A DNA stretch of 64,000 nucleotides from Gammaproteobacteria bacterium RIFCSPHIGHO2_12_FULL_35_23 (GTDB taxonomy: Bacteria; Pseudomonadota; Gammaproteobacteria; UBA12402): contig MGXT01000018.1 in assembly GCA_001801465.1 (NCBI GenBank), positions 1 to 64,000 of the forward strand, in the 5' to 3' direction. The notes under the pieces are model-generated. The model did no database searches, was not told the DNA's origin, and saw nothing but the letters and a program-made list of their open reading frames with translations. Of this stretch, positions 24,336-33,824 are shown piece after piece. Position 1 is the stretch's first letter, and each line of letters starts with the position of its first letter. Both the position numbers and the translations under genes were made by a program.

Positions 24336-25940
24336 ATGCTTACTGCTGAAAATATTAAAGTGCAATTTGACAGCAAGCCCTTATTTGAGCAGGTGAATGC
24401 TAAGTTTGGTAATGGCAATCGCTATGGGTTAATTGGCGCCAATGGTGCTGGTAAATCTACTTTGATGAAGGTCTTTAGTCGTCAAATTACTCCTCAAGCA
24501 GGCTCGGTATCACTTGCTCCAGGTGAACGTATTGGTGTTTTGCAACAAAACCAGTTTGCTTATGAAAATGAAAGGGTTATTGATACAGTTATTATGGGCT
24601 ATAAAGAGCTTTGGGAAGTATCATTGGAGAGAAATAGAATTTATTCCCTACCGTCTATGAGTGAAGAAGAAGGGATGAAAGTAGCTGAGCTTGAAATTAA
24701 ATTTGCTGAACTAGATGGGTATTCGGCTGAATCCAAAGCGGGAGAGTTATTACTAGGTTTAGATATTCCAGAATCCTATCATTTTGGTTTAATGAGTGCT
24801 ATGCCGCCAGCCTTAAAGCTTAGAGTTTTGTTGGCGCAAGTTTTATTTGCAAACCCTGATATTTTTTTATTGGATGAGCCAACTAATAACTTAGACATTA
24901 ATACCATTCGTTGGTTAGAAGATGTGTTAAACAAAAGCAAGGCCACCATGATTATTATTTCTCATGATAGACATTTTTTAAATAGTGTTTGCACGCATAT
25001 AGCAGATTTAGATTATGGCAGTTTAAAAGTATATCCTGGCAATTACGATGCTTTTACTTTAGCTTCTTTAGAAAAAAGGCAGCAAATGCTTGCTAGTAAT
25101 GAAAAGAAAAAGGCTGAAATTGACCAGCTTAAAGCGTTTGTGAGTCGTTTTTCAGCTAATGCTTCAAAAGCTAAACAAGCAACCTCTAGAGCAAGACAAC
25201 TAGAAAAAATAAAATTAGAAGATATACGCCCTTCTAGTCGTAAATCTCCTTATATAAAGTTTATTCCAGAGAAGAAACTTTATCGTAGTGTTGTGCAAGT
25301 TCAGCATTTAACTAAAAGTTATGGTGATCATACTTTATTTAAAGAAGTTGAATTTACTATTAGTGCAGGTGAAAAAGTGGCTATTATTGGGGCTACAGGT
25401 ATTGGTAAAACTACTTTATTAAGATGCTTAGTGAATGATCTTGCTTCAGACAATGATAAAGCGGTGATTAAATTTACAGAGCAAGCAAGTCTTGGTTATT
25501 TTCCTCAGAATCATTCAGAAATTTTTCAATCTAAAGAAACGTTATTTGAATTTTTATATAAATTCAAAAAACTAGAAGATGACGAGCAAAGTATTCGTTC
25601 TGCTTTAGGGCGAATGCTTTTTTCAGGTGATGATGCTAAAAAACCCTTAACTGCTTTATCAGGCGGTGAACAAGCAAGAATGCTATTTGCTAAGCTGGCT
25701 TTAGAAAAACATAATGTGCTGTTATTAGATGAGCCTACTAACCATCTTGACATGGAATCTATTGAAGCTTTAAATAATGCACTTTCAGAATATGAGGGAA
25801 CCTTAATCTTTGTGAGTCATGATAGAGAGCTTGTTTCTTCTGTGGCTACACGGATTATTGAAATTATTCCTACAGAGGTTCGAGATTATACGGGAACTTA
25901 TGATAGCTATTTAGAAAAGCAATTGTCACTGGCACAATAA
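24336..25940 (+). CDS. ybiT: ABC-F ATPase YbiT
   Basis: 534 residues, two ABC cassettes joined by a charged linker (residues about 240-310). The first has GANGAGKST and LDEPTNNLD; the second GATGIGKTT, the signature LSGGEQARM and LDEPTNHLD. Similarity to E. coli YbiT is high over the whole length ([30 protein letters not shown]). ABC-F proteins act on ribosomes and have no membrane domain. A TATAAT at 24,298 may be the -10. Confidence 0.93.
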   Translation: MLTAENIKVQFDSKPLFEQVNAKFGNGNRYGLIGANGAGKSTLMKVFSRQITPQAGSVSLAPGERIGVLQQNQFAYENERVIDTVIMGYKELWEVSLERNRIYSLPSMSEEEGMKVAELEIKFAELDGYSAESKAGELLLGLDIPESYHFGLMSAMPPALKLRVLLAQVLFANPDIFLLDEPTNNLDINTIRWLEDVLNKSKATMIIISHDRHFLNSVCTHIADLDYGSLKVYPGNYDAFTLASLEKRQQMLASNEKKKAEIDQLKAFVSRFSANASKAKQATSRARQLEKIKLEDIRPSSRKSPYIKFIPEKKLYRSVVQVQHLTKSYGDHTLFKEVEFTISAGEKVAIIGATGIGKTTLLRCLVNDLASDNDKAVIKFTEQASLGYFPQNHSEIFQSKETLFEFLYKFKKLEDDEQSIRSALGRMLFSGDDAKKPLTALSGGEQARMLFAKLALEKHNVLLLDEPTNHLDMESIEALNNALSEYEGTLIFVSHDRELVSSVATRIIEIIPTEVRDYTGTYDSYLEKQLSLAQ

Positions 25941-25963
25941 CAATAGTACACAAAATTTTTTTA

Positions 25964-26425
25964 TTAATGTATTTGATGTTGAATTTCTTTAATAGTTGTT
26001 ATTAATTCATCTTTTGGTAAAGGTATATAATCTTTGCCGATGGTTTTAATAATTAATTTTTTAATAGAATCAGGTAATTCTTTAGTGAGGATACCTAAAA
26101 AATGAGGTTCCGCACAAATAATAAGTGCTTGATAACTTTTAGCTCTGTCAGTATGAGTCAAATAATTAATAATTTCGTGTGCAAATATTTCTAACTCTAT
26201 ATCATGTGGGGTAGTTTTCTCAATAAATTTCCCTCCGCTACCGCTAGGAGTGCTATAGTGTCCGGATTTATCAGTTTGGAGTTCTATGCCTTTAGCGCGT
26301 CCTTGAGGATGAACCAAGGTTTCAAGTAAAGTTGGAGAAACTGTTTCAGTGTGCTGTTTAGATTTAGTTATGTCGAATAAATAAGCTTTAGTAGCATTGG
26401 CAATAAGTAACCACGTGAGTTTCAT
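25964..26425 (-). CDS. Host attachment protein family (AtsA-like)
   Basis: 153 residues with the family start WLLIANATKAYLFD, a middle DKSGHYSTPSGSGGKF and the C-terminal LIICAEPHFLGILTKEL. The name comes from Agrobacterium plant attachment; the fold resembles release-factor-like/baeRF domains. Present in many proteobacteria, including non-pathogens. Convergent with ybiT. Confidence 0.8.
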   Translation of the reverse strand: MKLTWLLIANATKAYLFDITKSKQHTETVSPTLLETLVHPQGRAKGIELQTDKSGHYSTPSGSGGKFIEKTTPHDIELEIFAHEIINYLTHTDRAKSYQALIICAEPHFLGILTKELPDSIKKLIIKTIGKDYIPLPKDELITTIKEIQHQIH

Positions 26426-26617
26426 AAGAAATCCTCTCTGACGTAAATTAGGTCTTTTATTTATTATAGATCTTTTTTATGAAAGTAATATAGTTATTCA
26501 TTTATAAAAAAACAGATTGAGTTAATTTTGATCTAAGTCATTTAATTTAATTAAAGATTTGACTTGCACTAAGGTATTTATCATTTAAAAATTTAAGCAA
26601 GTAGGAGTCAATGTTAA

Positions 26618-27874
26618 TTAGCTTGCACCGCTACCAGCTCCACCACAAGCTACGCCAGGGATAGCGGTTCGATGCTCTGATTCGCTTAGTGCATCTTCTA
26701 ATCGGTGCTTAACAGATCCTCTACTATGTAAAGCAGCATAGTGCCATTCTCTACCGCTGCTTTTTTCTACTAATGTTCTTAAATCAATACCAAATAGCTT
26801 TTGAGCCACAGCAGAAAAAATTAGCTGCCCTAATTCTGTAGGGTTAGCAACTGTTACGTCGGCACTTAAATTAAGGCCTGTTTCTGCCATTTTAGTAGTA
26901 ATTCTAGCAGCTATTTCAGTATTCTCATGAGATCTATCTCTTAATACTAGTATGCAGAGTAATTTACGATTTGTAGGATCTTCTGCTTGCCATTCACGAG
27001 CTGCTTTAATCATATCGCCATCAGTGCCCGCAGGATCATCATAAGAAATTATTAATGAATAAGGTTTGTCAACTTCAGTAAGTCCCATGCGTTTTAACAT
27101 GGCTAAGGTCCCTAAATATTTGCTGGCTATTTGCAGATGAAACTTAAATTCAAAGGTATAAGTGTCTTCAACTATTTGAAAAGCAGGTGCATCTTTAGTA
27201 ACTCCACCTTCTATTAATGAAAAAATTGGCGAGCTATTAATGTAAGCATCTTGTAAAAATTTTCTATATTCTTCTTTTTTACTGCTAATAATTCTTTCAG
27301 CTTCAACTTCAACAGCTGAAGTTTCTGCTGTCATCGTCAGCTTAAAGTAGTTAATAAAAATATCTCTTAGTTTTCTTAAATGAATTGAAAAAGAGGATTG
27401 TTTTTCATTTTCTAAAATGTCATTGAGTTGTAAATTCAAACCAGGATAGTAGGTATTCAAAGAGGATATTTCTGTAGCTGCCCAGCTAGCAATAGCTAAC
27501 TTTTTTTGTTGTAAGTAAGGAATACAAGCTGAAGCCAGGGCTTCATTTAAAATAGAGCCGGTTTCTTTGCCATTCTCTACTACCATAATACCATGCTCAC
27601 AACCAGCAAATTGTGGTGGTGTGTGAGTTCCTGCATTGGCCCAAATTATTTTGGCTAGAGTGGAATAATCTCTTCCTGTTAATACCTGCAATCGTGCCCC
27701 AAGCTTATCTTGAGCATAATCAAAAAAACTAGCAATTTCCGGAGTGGGTTTGACCGCGTAACGATCGCCGTGATGATGAGACAAGGTGCCGTCTGAATCA
27801 CTAACCCAAGCTAAAGTAGCTGCAGTAACACCTTTCAAAAACTCATTAAATACTGCAGGATTATCTAAGGGCAT
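26618..27874 (-). CDS. HAD-superfamily protein, trehalose-6-phosphate-phosphatase-like
   Basis: 418 residues. HAD motif I is DSDGTLS (Asp26, Asp28), motif II LTGRDYSTL, then FAGCEHGIMV as in trehalose phosphatases, and motif IV lies in YDDPAGTDGDMIKAA. The C-terminal ~130 residues are an extra domain ending in a Gly/Ala-rich tail (ACGGAGSGAS). No trehalose synthase is nearby. The extra domain and isolated setting make a secreted effector conceivable; a metabolic sugar phosphatase is equally possible. Confidence 0.65.
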   Translation of the reverse strand: MPLDNPAVFNEFLKGVTAATLAWVSDSDGTLSHHHGDRYAVKPTPEIASFFDYAQDKLGARLQVLTGRDYSTLAKIIWANAGTHTPPQFAGCEHGIMVVENGKETGSILNEALASACIPYLQQKKLAIASWAATEISSLNTYYPGLNLQLNDILENEKQSSFSIHLRKLRDIFINYFKLTMTAETSAVEVEAERIISSKKEEYRKFLQDAYINSSPIFSLIEGGVTKDAPAFQIVEDTYTFEFKFHLQIASKYLGTLAMLKRMGLTEVDKPYSLIISYDDPAGTDGDMIKAAREWQAEDPTNRKLLCILVLRDRSHENTEIAARITTKMAETGLNLSADVTVANPTELGQLIFSAVAQKLFGIDLRTLVEKSSGREWHYAALHSRGSVKHRLEDALSESEHRTAIPGVACGGAGSGAS

Positions 27875-28226
27875 ATCACACCTATATTATAAATTATTAA
27901 CGATGATATATAAACTGTAGTAAAATAGCAAAAGTTGTTTTGTCGTTAAATTTTGTTTATTGGAAGCCTTGTAACTTTTATTTCTCTTCAAACAATAAAA
28001 CGCTACTTACTTGAAATATTGGAACAATTTTTTGGTTCATTATTTATAGAATAATAAAACTGATAAAGTTGGCTCGTTTTAACAATGAGTCAAATTAATT
28101 ATCGTCGATTGCGGCGTACAAATTTTTTTCAATAGTTGCATAATAAACTTAAGTTGATTAAAATGTCGGGCAATAAAGTCAATTTATAAGATTAATAAAA
28201 ATCACAATTTAGGATTCCAATTATTT
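27875..28226. other. Gene-free stretch between HAD and LRR genes
   Basis: 352 bp of AT-rich sequence separating divergent genes; both promoters should lie here. I found no convincing -35/-10 pair, no strong hairpin and no RNA gene. A CTTAAG...TTAAA sequence near 28,148 has the wrong half-site spacing for a PmrA box. Confidence 0.5.
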
Positions 28227-30851
28227 ATGCAAACTAGAGCAAGAGCGGTGTTATCATCATTAGGTCTACCAATACAGGTAACAACAGAAAGGTTAACGCA
28301 AGCGCCAAGGGAACCAGAGGGGACTGTGTGTAGCACAACAACTAAAAATCTAATTGATTTTATTAGATTTATTACAGCAGGTAGATTAGATTTAAGCCAC
28401 GTTGAATTAGGATGTAAAACCAGAGATGAGCTTGTAAGAATCATTAGCAATATTTTGTCTGGTGTCACAAACTTAGACCTTAGCTATAATGAATTAAATA
28501 AGTTAGAAGGAGATGATTTAGCTGTAGTTTTAAAAGTAATTCCTCCTAATATTAATACACTAGATTTATCTAATAACCAGCTTGGAAATAAATCAGTAAT
28601 AGAGCTGTTGACAATATTCAGGGCAATCCCACCTAATATCACAACTTTGGACTTAAGCAACAATGCTTTAGATAAAAAGCGTGGTAATGCATTGGCTGTG
28701 GTTTTAAGAATGATATCAGCAAAAATTACCTCATTAAGTTTAGCAAAGAATAACTTAGGAAATAAAGTGGGTGCTGATTTCATAGCAATCTTAGAGGCAA
28801 TACCTAAAAGTGTTAGGAGCTTGGATTTAAGCAACAATGAGCTAGATAAATTATCGACAGAAGATTTGGTAGCGGCTTTGGGAAGAGTACAGGCTCATAT
28901 AATAGAGTTAGATTTGTCAGGTAACAATTTAGGGGAAAAATCAGGAGCTGCACTTGAAGCGATTTTAGCTGCCATTCCAAAGAGCGTAAGAACTTTACAC
29001 CTGGGATTTAATAAATTAAATAAAAGATCAGCTAGCGAGTTTGCAGCAGCTTTGAGAAGAATACCAGGTAATGTTACCAAATTAATTTTAACTGGTAATA
29101 AATTGGGAGAGAAGTCAGGCGAGGAGCTAGCAACAATTTTTGCAGCAATTCCACCTGGTATTACCTTATTAAATCTTAATTTTAATCAGTTAAACAAAAT
29201 GTCTGGTGATGCATTAGCAATGGCATTACGAAGTATTCCGGTTAATATTACCGAATTAAATTTATCTCATAACCAATTAGGTAAAAAAACAGTACTTGAA
29301 TTAAAAGCATTGTTAGCTGCAATACCACTCGGTGTTAAAACCTTAAATTTAAGTTTTTCTAAATTAGAGGAAAAATTAACTTATGAATTAATTATGGCTT
29401 TAAAGGCAATTCCTGACAATGTAGTAGTACTTAATTTGGCTGGAAATTCTTTTGAAAGAAGGTCAAGATTTGAATTAATTGCAATTATGACAGCAATTTC
29501 TAAGACAGTTACGCAGTTAAATTTAAGTTGTTGTGATTTAGATAAAGTACCTGGTCGAGCATTAGCGATGGCTTTAAATAAATTGCCTAGTAGTATTAAG
29601 TTCTTAAAATTGGCTCAAAATAGCTTAGGGAAAAAATCCATACAAGAGCTGAGAGCAATAATATCAGCAATTTCAACAGGCGTTGAATTTTTAGACTTGA
29701 GTAGTAATGAGTTGAGCAAAAGAACAGGGGTTGAGTTGGTCTCAGCTTTAAGTTGTATGTCGGTAATGATTAAGGGATTAAATTTAGCTAGTAATAAGTT
29801 AGGAGACTTATCAGGAGATGGTTTTTCTTTGTTAATGGCGGCTATGCCAGCAATTATGGAATTAAATTTGGCTCATAATCATTTAGGTAAAAGATCGGCT
29901 CATGAGTTAGCAGAAGGTTTAGCAAAATTGTCACCTAGTATAAAAAAATTAAATTTAATGAATAATCAGTTAAATAGTAAATCTACTAGTGAACTTACAG
30001 AAATTTTGACTGCAATTTCTACAAGTCTTGCTACTTTATGCTTAGATTTTAGTGATATAAAAATAAAGTCAAACTCAAGTGTAAGAGATAATCATGAGTT
30101 ACTATCAGTTTTTGCAAGTATTCCGTATGGATTGATAGTCGATTGGGGTGAGATTCAGCAGAGCTGTGACCACGAAACTTTAAAACTTGCTTATACTCAA
30201 CTGCCAATATTATTAAAAAAATTAGAAGAAAACATAAGTGTTGGTGATATAGATAATCACGAGCTTTTAAGCACAGAAATTCAAGGAGTTTTAGAACAGA
30301 TAAACTGTAGCAAAAGTTCGTTAAGAGAACCTTTATTACAAAGATTTAGCGATGCTTTTAATTCGCTTAAACTCCTTTTTCTAATAAACAAATTTGATTA
30401 TTTAACACCTGAAGGGGGAGGTTATATTTTAGTGGGTAAGCTGATTGACCAAATTTCTCAACTGCCGGCTAATTTAGTTTTACCAATCATAAGCCGATTT
30501 CTTTGTAAAGAAAAAACCTCAGCAGAAAGTATGATGCAACGATTTTATTTTTTAAAACTGATTAGTAAAATAAATTTTAACCATAAGTTAATCAAAAATG
30601 ATAATAATGGCGTGGGAATTAGTCAATATATAGCAGATATAGTAAAAAATAGAGGGGTTTTGGCAAGTGTGGCTGTCGATGCACCTGATGATCTTTGTTT
30701 GTATGCAGCAGAAGAGCTCGATGAGATTCTGCGTGTAATGGATAAAAAAATTAGCGTGCCAGAAAGTTTAGTACCCTTATCAGATTTTTTTAAAAGGCCA
30801 AGCCATTACCAAGTAGAAATAGATTCTCCTGCAGTTGGTCTGGTTTTATAG
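28227..30851 (+). CDS. Large leucine-rich-repeat protein, candidate effector
   Basis: 874 residues. After ~60 N-terminal residues come about 20 repeats of 29 residues of ribonuclease-inhibitor type (LDLSNNQLGNKSVIELL..). Repeats alternate in two flavours: odd ones carry L-G-x-K-S-x-x-E-L...A-I-P, even ones L-N-K-x-S-G-D-A-L-A...R-I-P, implying growth by a ~58-residue unit. Residues about 650-874 form a non-repeat helical domain. No signal peptide or membrane segment, as expected for a Dot/Icm substrate. The leader contains AGGA before ATG. Effector status is inference from family habit. Confidence 0.8.
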   Translation: MQTRARAVLSSLGLPIQVTTERLTQAPREPEGTVCSTTTKNLIDFIRFITAGRLDLSHVELGCKTRDELVRIISNILSGVTNLDLSYNELNKLEGDDLAVVLKVIPPNINTLDLSNNQLGNKSVIELLTIFRAIPPNITTLDLSNNALDKKRGNALAVVLRMISAKITSLSLAKNNLGNKVGADFIAILEAIPKSVRSLDLSNNELDKLSTEDLVAALGRVQAHIIELDLSGNNLGEKSGAALEAILAAIPKSVRTLHLGFNKLNKRSASEFAAALRRIPGNVTKLILTGNKLGEKSGEELATIFAAIPPGITLLNLNFNQLNKMSGDALAMALRSIPVNITELNLSHNQLGKKTVLELKALLAAIPLGVKTLNLSFSKLEEKLTYELIMALKAIPDNVVVLNLAGNSFERRSRFELIAIMTAISKTVTQLNLSCCDLDKVPGRALAMALNKLPSSIKFLKLAQNSLGKKSIQELRAIISAISTGVEFLDLSSNELSKRTGVELVSALSCMSVMIKGLNLASNKLGDLSGDGFSLLMAAMPAIMELNLAHNHLGKRSAHELAEGLAKLSPSIKKLNLMNNQLNSKSTSELTEILTAISTSLATLCLDFSDIKIKSNSSVRDNHELLSVFASIPYGLIVDWGEIQQSCDHETLKLAYTQLPILLKKLEENISVGDIDNHELLSTEIQGVLEQINCSKSSLREPLLQRFSDAFNSLKLLFLINKFDYLTPEGGGYILVGKLIDQISQLPANLVLPIISRFLCKEKTSAESMMQRFYFLKLISKINFNHKLIKNDNNGVGISQYIADIVKNRGVLASVAVDAPDDLCLYAAEELDEILRVMDKKISVPESLVPLSDFFKRPSHYQVEIDSPAVGLVL

Positions 30852-31011
30852 ACTAAAGATTGATTACAACAGAAAAGACCAAATAACAGTCTGAAAACTA
30901 GCAAATGCTATATTTTTATCATGGCAACTAAATTAATTAGCTTTTTCATTTAGTTATTAAAATCAAAATATTATTACTAAAAGGCCGGTTAGTAATAATA
31001 AATTTTTAGTT

Positions 31012-31044
31012 CTTAATTTTTACTTAAGATTAGCAAGTTATGAT
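31012..31044 (+). promoter_or_regulatory. PmrA-box-like promoter upstream of a small gene
   Basis: CTTAATTTTTACTTAAG (31,012-31,028) has two TTAA half-sites at 11-nt period, matching the Legionella/Coxiella PmrA consensus in all defined positions but the last. TATGAT (31,039-31,044) follows 10 bp later and could be the -10. PmrA controls many Dot/Icm effectors and icm genes in that order. Confidence 0.4.
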
Positions 31045-31079
31045 AGGGGTGTAGTCAATAATAATTAAAGGAGACTATC

Positions 31080-31415
31080 ATGCCTAAAATCATTAACTCT
31101 CCCAAAATCAAACTTGCTGAAAAAGTGGGTAATTTAAGCGATCGTTTAGAAGAGTGGGCATGTCAGTTAGCGACGCCTGCCGCACTAACAAACCAAGCTA
31201 TTGATATTATAGGTAAATTTTCAGCACTAAAAAGCCATCTTTTTCATCACGACTTAGAAACCTATGATATTAATCAAGTTTCTAAGCTATTGGCTGATCA
31301 AACCATTCAAGAGCTTATTATAATTATTGATAAAGAATACGGCAGCAATCTTCGCAAGCTCTTAGGTGAGGCGCAAGTATTACAAGCTGAAGAATTGATA
31401 AAGGTTTATCATTAA
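31080..31415 (+). CDS. Small hypothetical helical protein, possible PmrA-regulated effector
   Basis: 111 residues behind a perfect AAAGGAG ribosome site. Mostly predicted helical, amphipathic (NLSDRLEEWACQLATP, VSKLLADQTIQELIIII), with no signal peptide or known domain. It overlaps the convergent PRPP synthetase gene by 4 bases at the 3' ends. The PmrA-like sequence upstream is the only clue to function. Confidence 0.65.
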   Translation: MPKIINSPKIKLAEKVGNLSDRLEEWACQLATPAALTNQAIDIIGKFSALKSHLFHHDLETYDINQVSKLLADQTIQELIIIIDKEYGSNLRKLLGEAQVLQAEELIKVYH

Positions 31416-32317
31416 GTTATTTTGATAGCTAATTGTTTTGACAGAGCAGCAATAAGGAGCGTACTGATATCAATTTTATTGCTTACGTGATAAATTGTAT
31501 TGCAAGTTACTATTTGCTGAATGTTTTCATGTAAAAGTTTTTGATAAGCATCTTCTGCAAAAACACCGTGTACACCAATACATACTGGAGAGTTTTTACA
31601 AAGTTTATTTAATTGGCGTACGGTTTCAATCATTGTACAAGCGGTAGAAATAATATCGTCAATTAATACGGGCGTGCAATGACTGTTCTGTTTGAGCAGT
31701 GGGGCTTGAATTTCAACCTGTTTATCACCGTGACGAGTTTTTTCTAAAATTAAATAAGGGATATTTTCATTAAAAGCAACTTTTTCTATCCATTGTTTGC
31801 TTTCACTGTCAGGGCCAATGAGTACGGGATTAGTAACGTTCTCTTTAATCCATTTAGCAATTTGTGTAGTTGCATGCAGCGTTTGAATCGAGATGGAGTA
31901 AATTTCATTTAAATGGCGATAGCGATGAAGATGTGGGTCAATGGTTATGAGCCAATCAAAGCTATTTGAAATAAGCTTTGCATAATATTTTGAAGTAATA
32001 CACTCGCCTGGTTGAAAGCGAATATCTTGACGCATGTAGGCTAAATAAGGGGCTATTAGTCCCACTCGTTTGGCACCTAATTCTTTGGCTGTTTCAGCTG
32101 CAAAAACAAGCGGTAAAATTTTTTCATTAGGTTTATTGAGACTTGCTATAAAAATTATTTCTTTATTAGCGACTGATTCTTCAAACTTAAAATAAGTTTC
32201 TTGATCAGGAAAAGTACGCAAAACAAATTTGCCTTTTGCAATGGATAAGGAGGTAGCAATTTTATTGGCTAAATGATCATTTTCAGTAAATAAATTAAAT
32301 ATTATAGCTTCACTCAT
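31412..32317 (-). CDS. Ribose-phosphate pyrophosphokinase (PRPP synthetase) family
   Basis: 301 residues. Key segments: RTFPDQETYFKF near the N-terminus, PYLAYMRQDIRFQPGE (ATP/flexible loop region), IDPHLHR, and the PRPP-binding loop VLIDDIISTACTMIE. It would make PRPP from ribose-5-phosphate. It is divergent and shorter than the housekeeping enzyme and overlaps the thymidine phosphorylase gene by 8 bases, so a role in nucleoside-ribose recycling with that enzyme is likely. Confidence 0.85.
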   Translation of the reverse strand: MSEAIIFNLFTENDHLANKIATSLSIAKGKFVLRTFPDQETYFKFEESVANKEIIFIASLNKPNEKILPLVFAAETAKELGAKRVGLIAPYLAYMRQDIRFQPGECITSKYYAKLISNSFDWLITIDPHLHRYRHLNEIYSISIQTLHATTQIAKWIKENVTNPVLIGPDSESKQWIEKVAFNENIPYLILEKTRHGDKQVEIQAPLLKQNSHCTPVLIDDIISTACTMIETVRQLNKLCKNSPVCIGVHGVFAEDAYQKLLHENIQQIVTCNTIYHVSNKIDISTLLIAALSKQLAIKIT

Positions 32318-33824
32318 AAGCCTCTACTTGCACAATTGTTGGAATTTGATTAAGTAAAGAAAGGGTATAGCGTAGCTCGCCTTGACTCTCGGCATGAATG
32401 GTAAATAAAGGCTGATCTTTTTCAACTACGGTTTCTAATGGAGTGTGCAAAACGATACCGGCTGCTTTATCTTCGGGGGCACCCGCAAGTTTTGCTAAAT
32501 TAGCGAGTTGTCGATTATCAATTGCAGTAACTTTACCTTGGTGTGGCGCCGCAATAGTATGGGTATAAGCTGCAATTTTGGGCTCTTTTATACCGCCTTG
32601 TGCCTGACAAATGGCTTGGAACTTTTGCCAAGCAACACCTTCTTCTAAGAGTTTGACGGCAATTAATTTCCCTTTATTGGCTCCAACCTTAGGAGAGAAT
32701 TCTAAAATTTTCCCAGCAAGTGTTAAGGCGTGTTCGCGTAAATCTTGTGGAGCATCAGCGTGGTTTTGTAATACAGCTAATACATCTTGTGCTTCTAAAG
32801 CAGGCCCTATGCCTCGGCCAATAGGTTGTGAGCCATCTGAAATTATTATATTAAGCTGAATATTTAATTTGTGAGCTACCAATTTAAAGAGATTTTTTAA
32901 TGTTTTTGCAGTTTCTAATGATCTTACTTTTGCTGTTGGACCAGTTGGAATATCAAGAAGTAAATGTGTGGAGCCTGCTGATATTTTTTTTGAAAGTACG
33001 GAAGCGATTAATTGCCCTTCAGTATCTAAATTTAATACTCGTTCTACTCGAATCAATACATCGTCAGCTGGACTTAAATCAACTGAGCCACCCCAGACAA
33101 TACAGCCGCCTTCTTTTTCTACTACTTTTCGCATAGCAGGGATATCAAGATTTACCTCTGTCAAAACTTCCATGGTATCAGCCGTACCAGCTGGTGAAGT
33201 AATGGCTCGTGAAGAGGTTTTTGGCATAACAAGACCAAAGGCTGTCACAATAGGAACGATAATAGGGGTGGTGCGATTTCCAGGTACTCCACCAATGCAG
33301 TGCTTATCGACAATTATTTCATGAGTACCAGTACCCCAAGAGATTGTCTTGCCAGTATTAATCATGGCTTTAGTGAGAGAAATAATTTCCGATTTAGATA
33401 GTCTTCCTCCAGCACAAGCAGTTAAAAAAGTGGCTATATGAATATCGCTATAGCGATCGCAAGCAATATCTTCAATTATTTGTTGCATAGCATGTTGATC
33501 TAATGAATGACCATAAACTTTAGCACGGACATGACTAAGCGATAGCAAGGGTTTAGGGTGTTCTAAAGCAATAGTGTCACCTTCTTGAGCATCTAATTGT
33601 TGCCAAGCATAATTAGAAAGTGAGGCTTGCTCTTCTGTTAGTAAGCCATTTTCTATGGTGTTCAAAGTGGCAAGAATCTGTTTATCTCCTAAGATGACTT
33701 TTACTCGAGTTGGGACTTGGAATCCTTCTGACCGAGAAACAAAAGCATGAGCGTGTAAAAAAATTACAGCATGTTTATAAGTATCGATTCCTAAATATTT
33801 TAATTTGAGCGTATTAGTATTCAC
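32310..33824 (-). CDS. Thymidine phosphorylase, long (AMP-phosphorylase-like) type
   Basis: 504 residues. An extra N-terminal beta domain (residues about 1-85) precedes the phosphorylase core, as in archaeal AMP phosphorylases and TIGR02645-type proteins. The core has CIGGVPGNRTTP, KTSSRAITSPAGTADTME and GGSVDLSPADD; the C-terminal domain has PHQGKVTAI. It cleaves nucleosides or nucleotides with phosphate. It is joined to the PRPP synthetase and beta-CASP genes by overlaps (8 bases and 1 base), an operon suggesting nucleic-acid breakdown and base/ribose salvage. Confidence 0.85.
   Translation of the reverse strand: MNTNTLKLKYLGIDTYKHAVIFLHAHAFVSRSEGFQVPTRVKVILGDKQILATLNTIENGLLTEEQASLSNYAWQQLDAQEGDTIALEHPKPLLSLSHVRAKVYGHSLDQHAMQQIIEDIACDRYSDIHIATFLTACAGGRLSKSEIISLTKAMINTGKTISWGTGTHEIIVDKHCIGGVPGNRTTPIIVPIVTAFGLVMPKTSSRAITSPAGTADTMEVLTEVNLDIPAMRKVVEKEGGCIVWGGSVDLSPADDVLIRVERVLNLDTEGQLIASVLSKKISAGSTHLLLDIPTGPTAKVRSLETAKTLKNLFKLVAHKLNIQLNIIISDGSQPIGRGIGPALEAQDVLAVLQNHADAPQDLREHALTLAGKILEFSPKVGANKGKLIAVKLLEEGVAWQKFQAICQAQGGIKEPKIAAYTHTIAAPHQGKVTAIDNRQLANLAKLAGAPEDKAAGIVLHTPLETVVEKDQPLFTIHAESQGELRYTLSLLNQIPTIVQVEAYE

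Noticed and set aside
28148..28165. CTTAAG...TTAAA sequence as a PmrA box for the LRR gene
   Set aside because: The half-sites are 9 nt apart instead of 11 and no -10 follows at the right distance.
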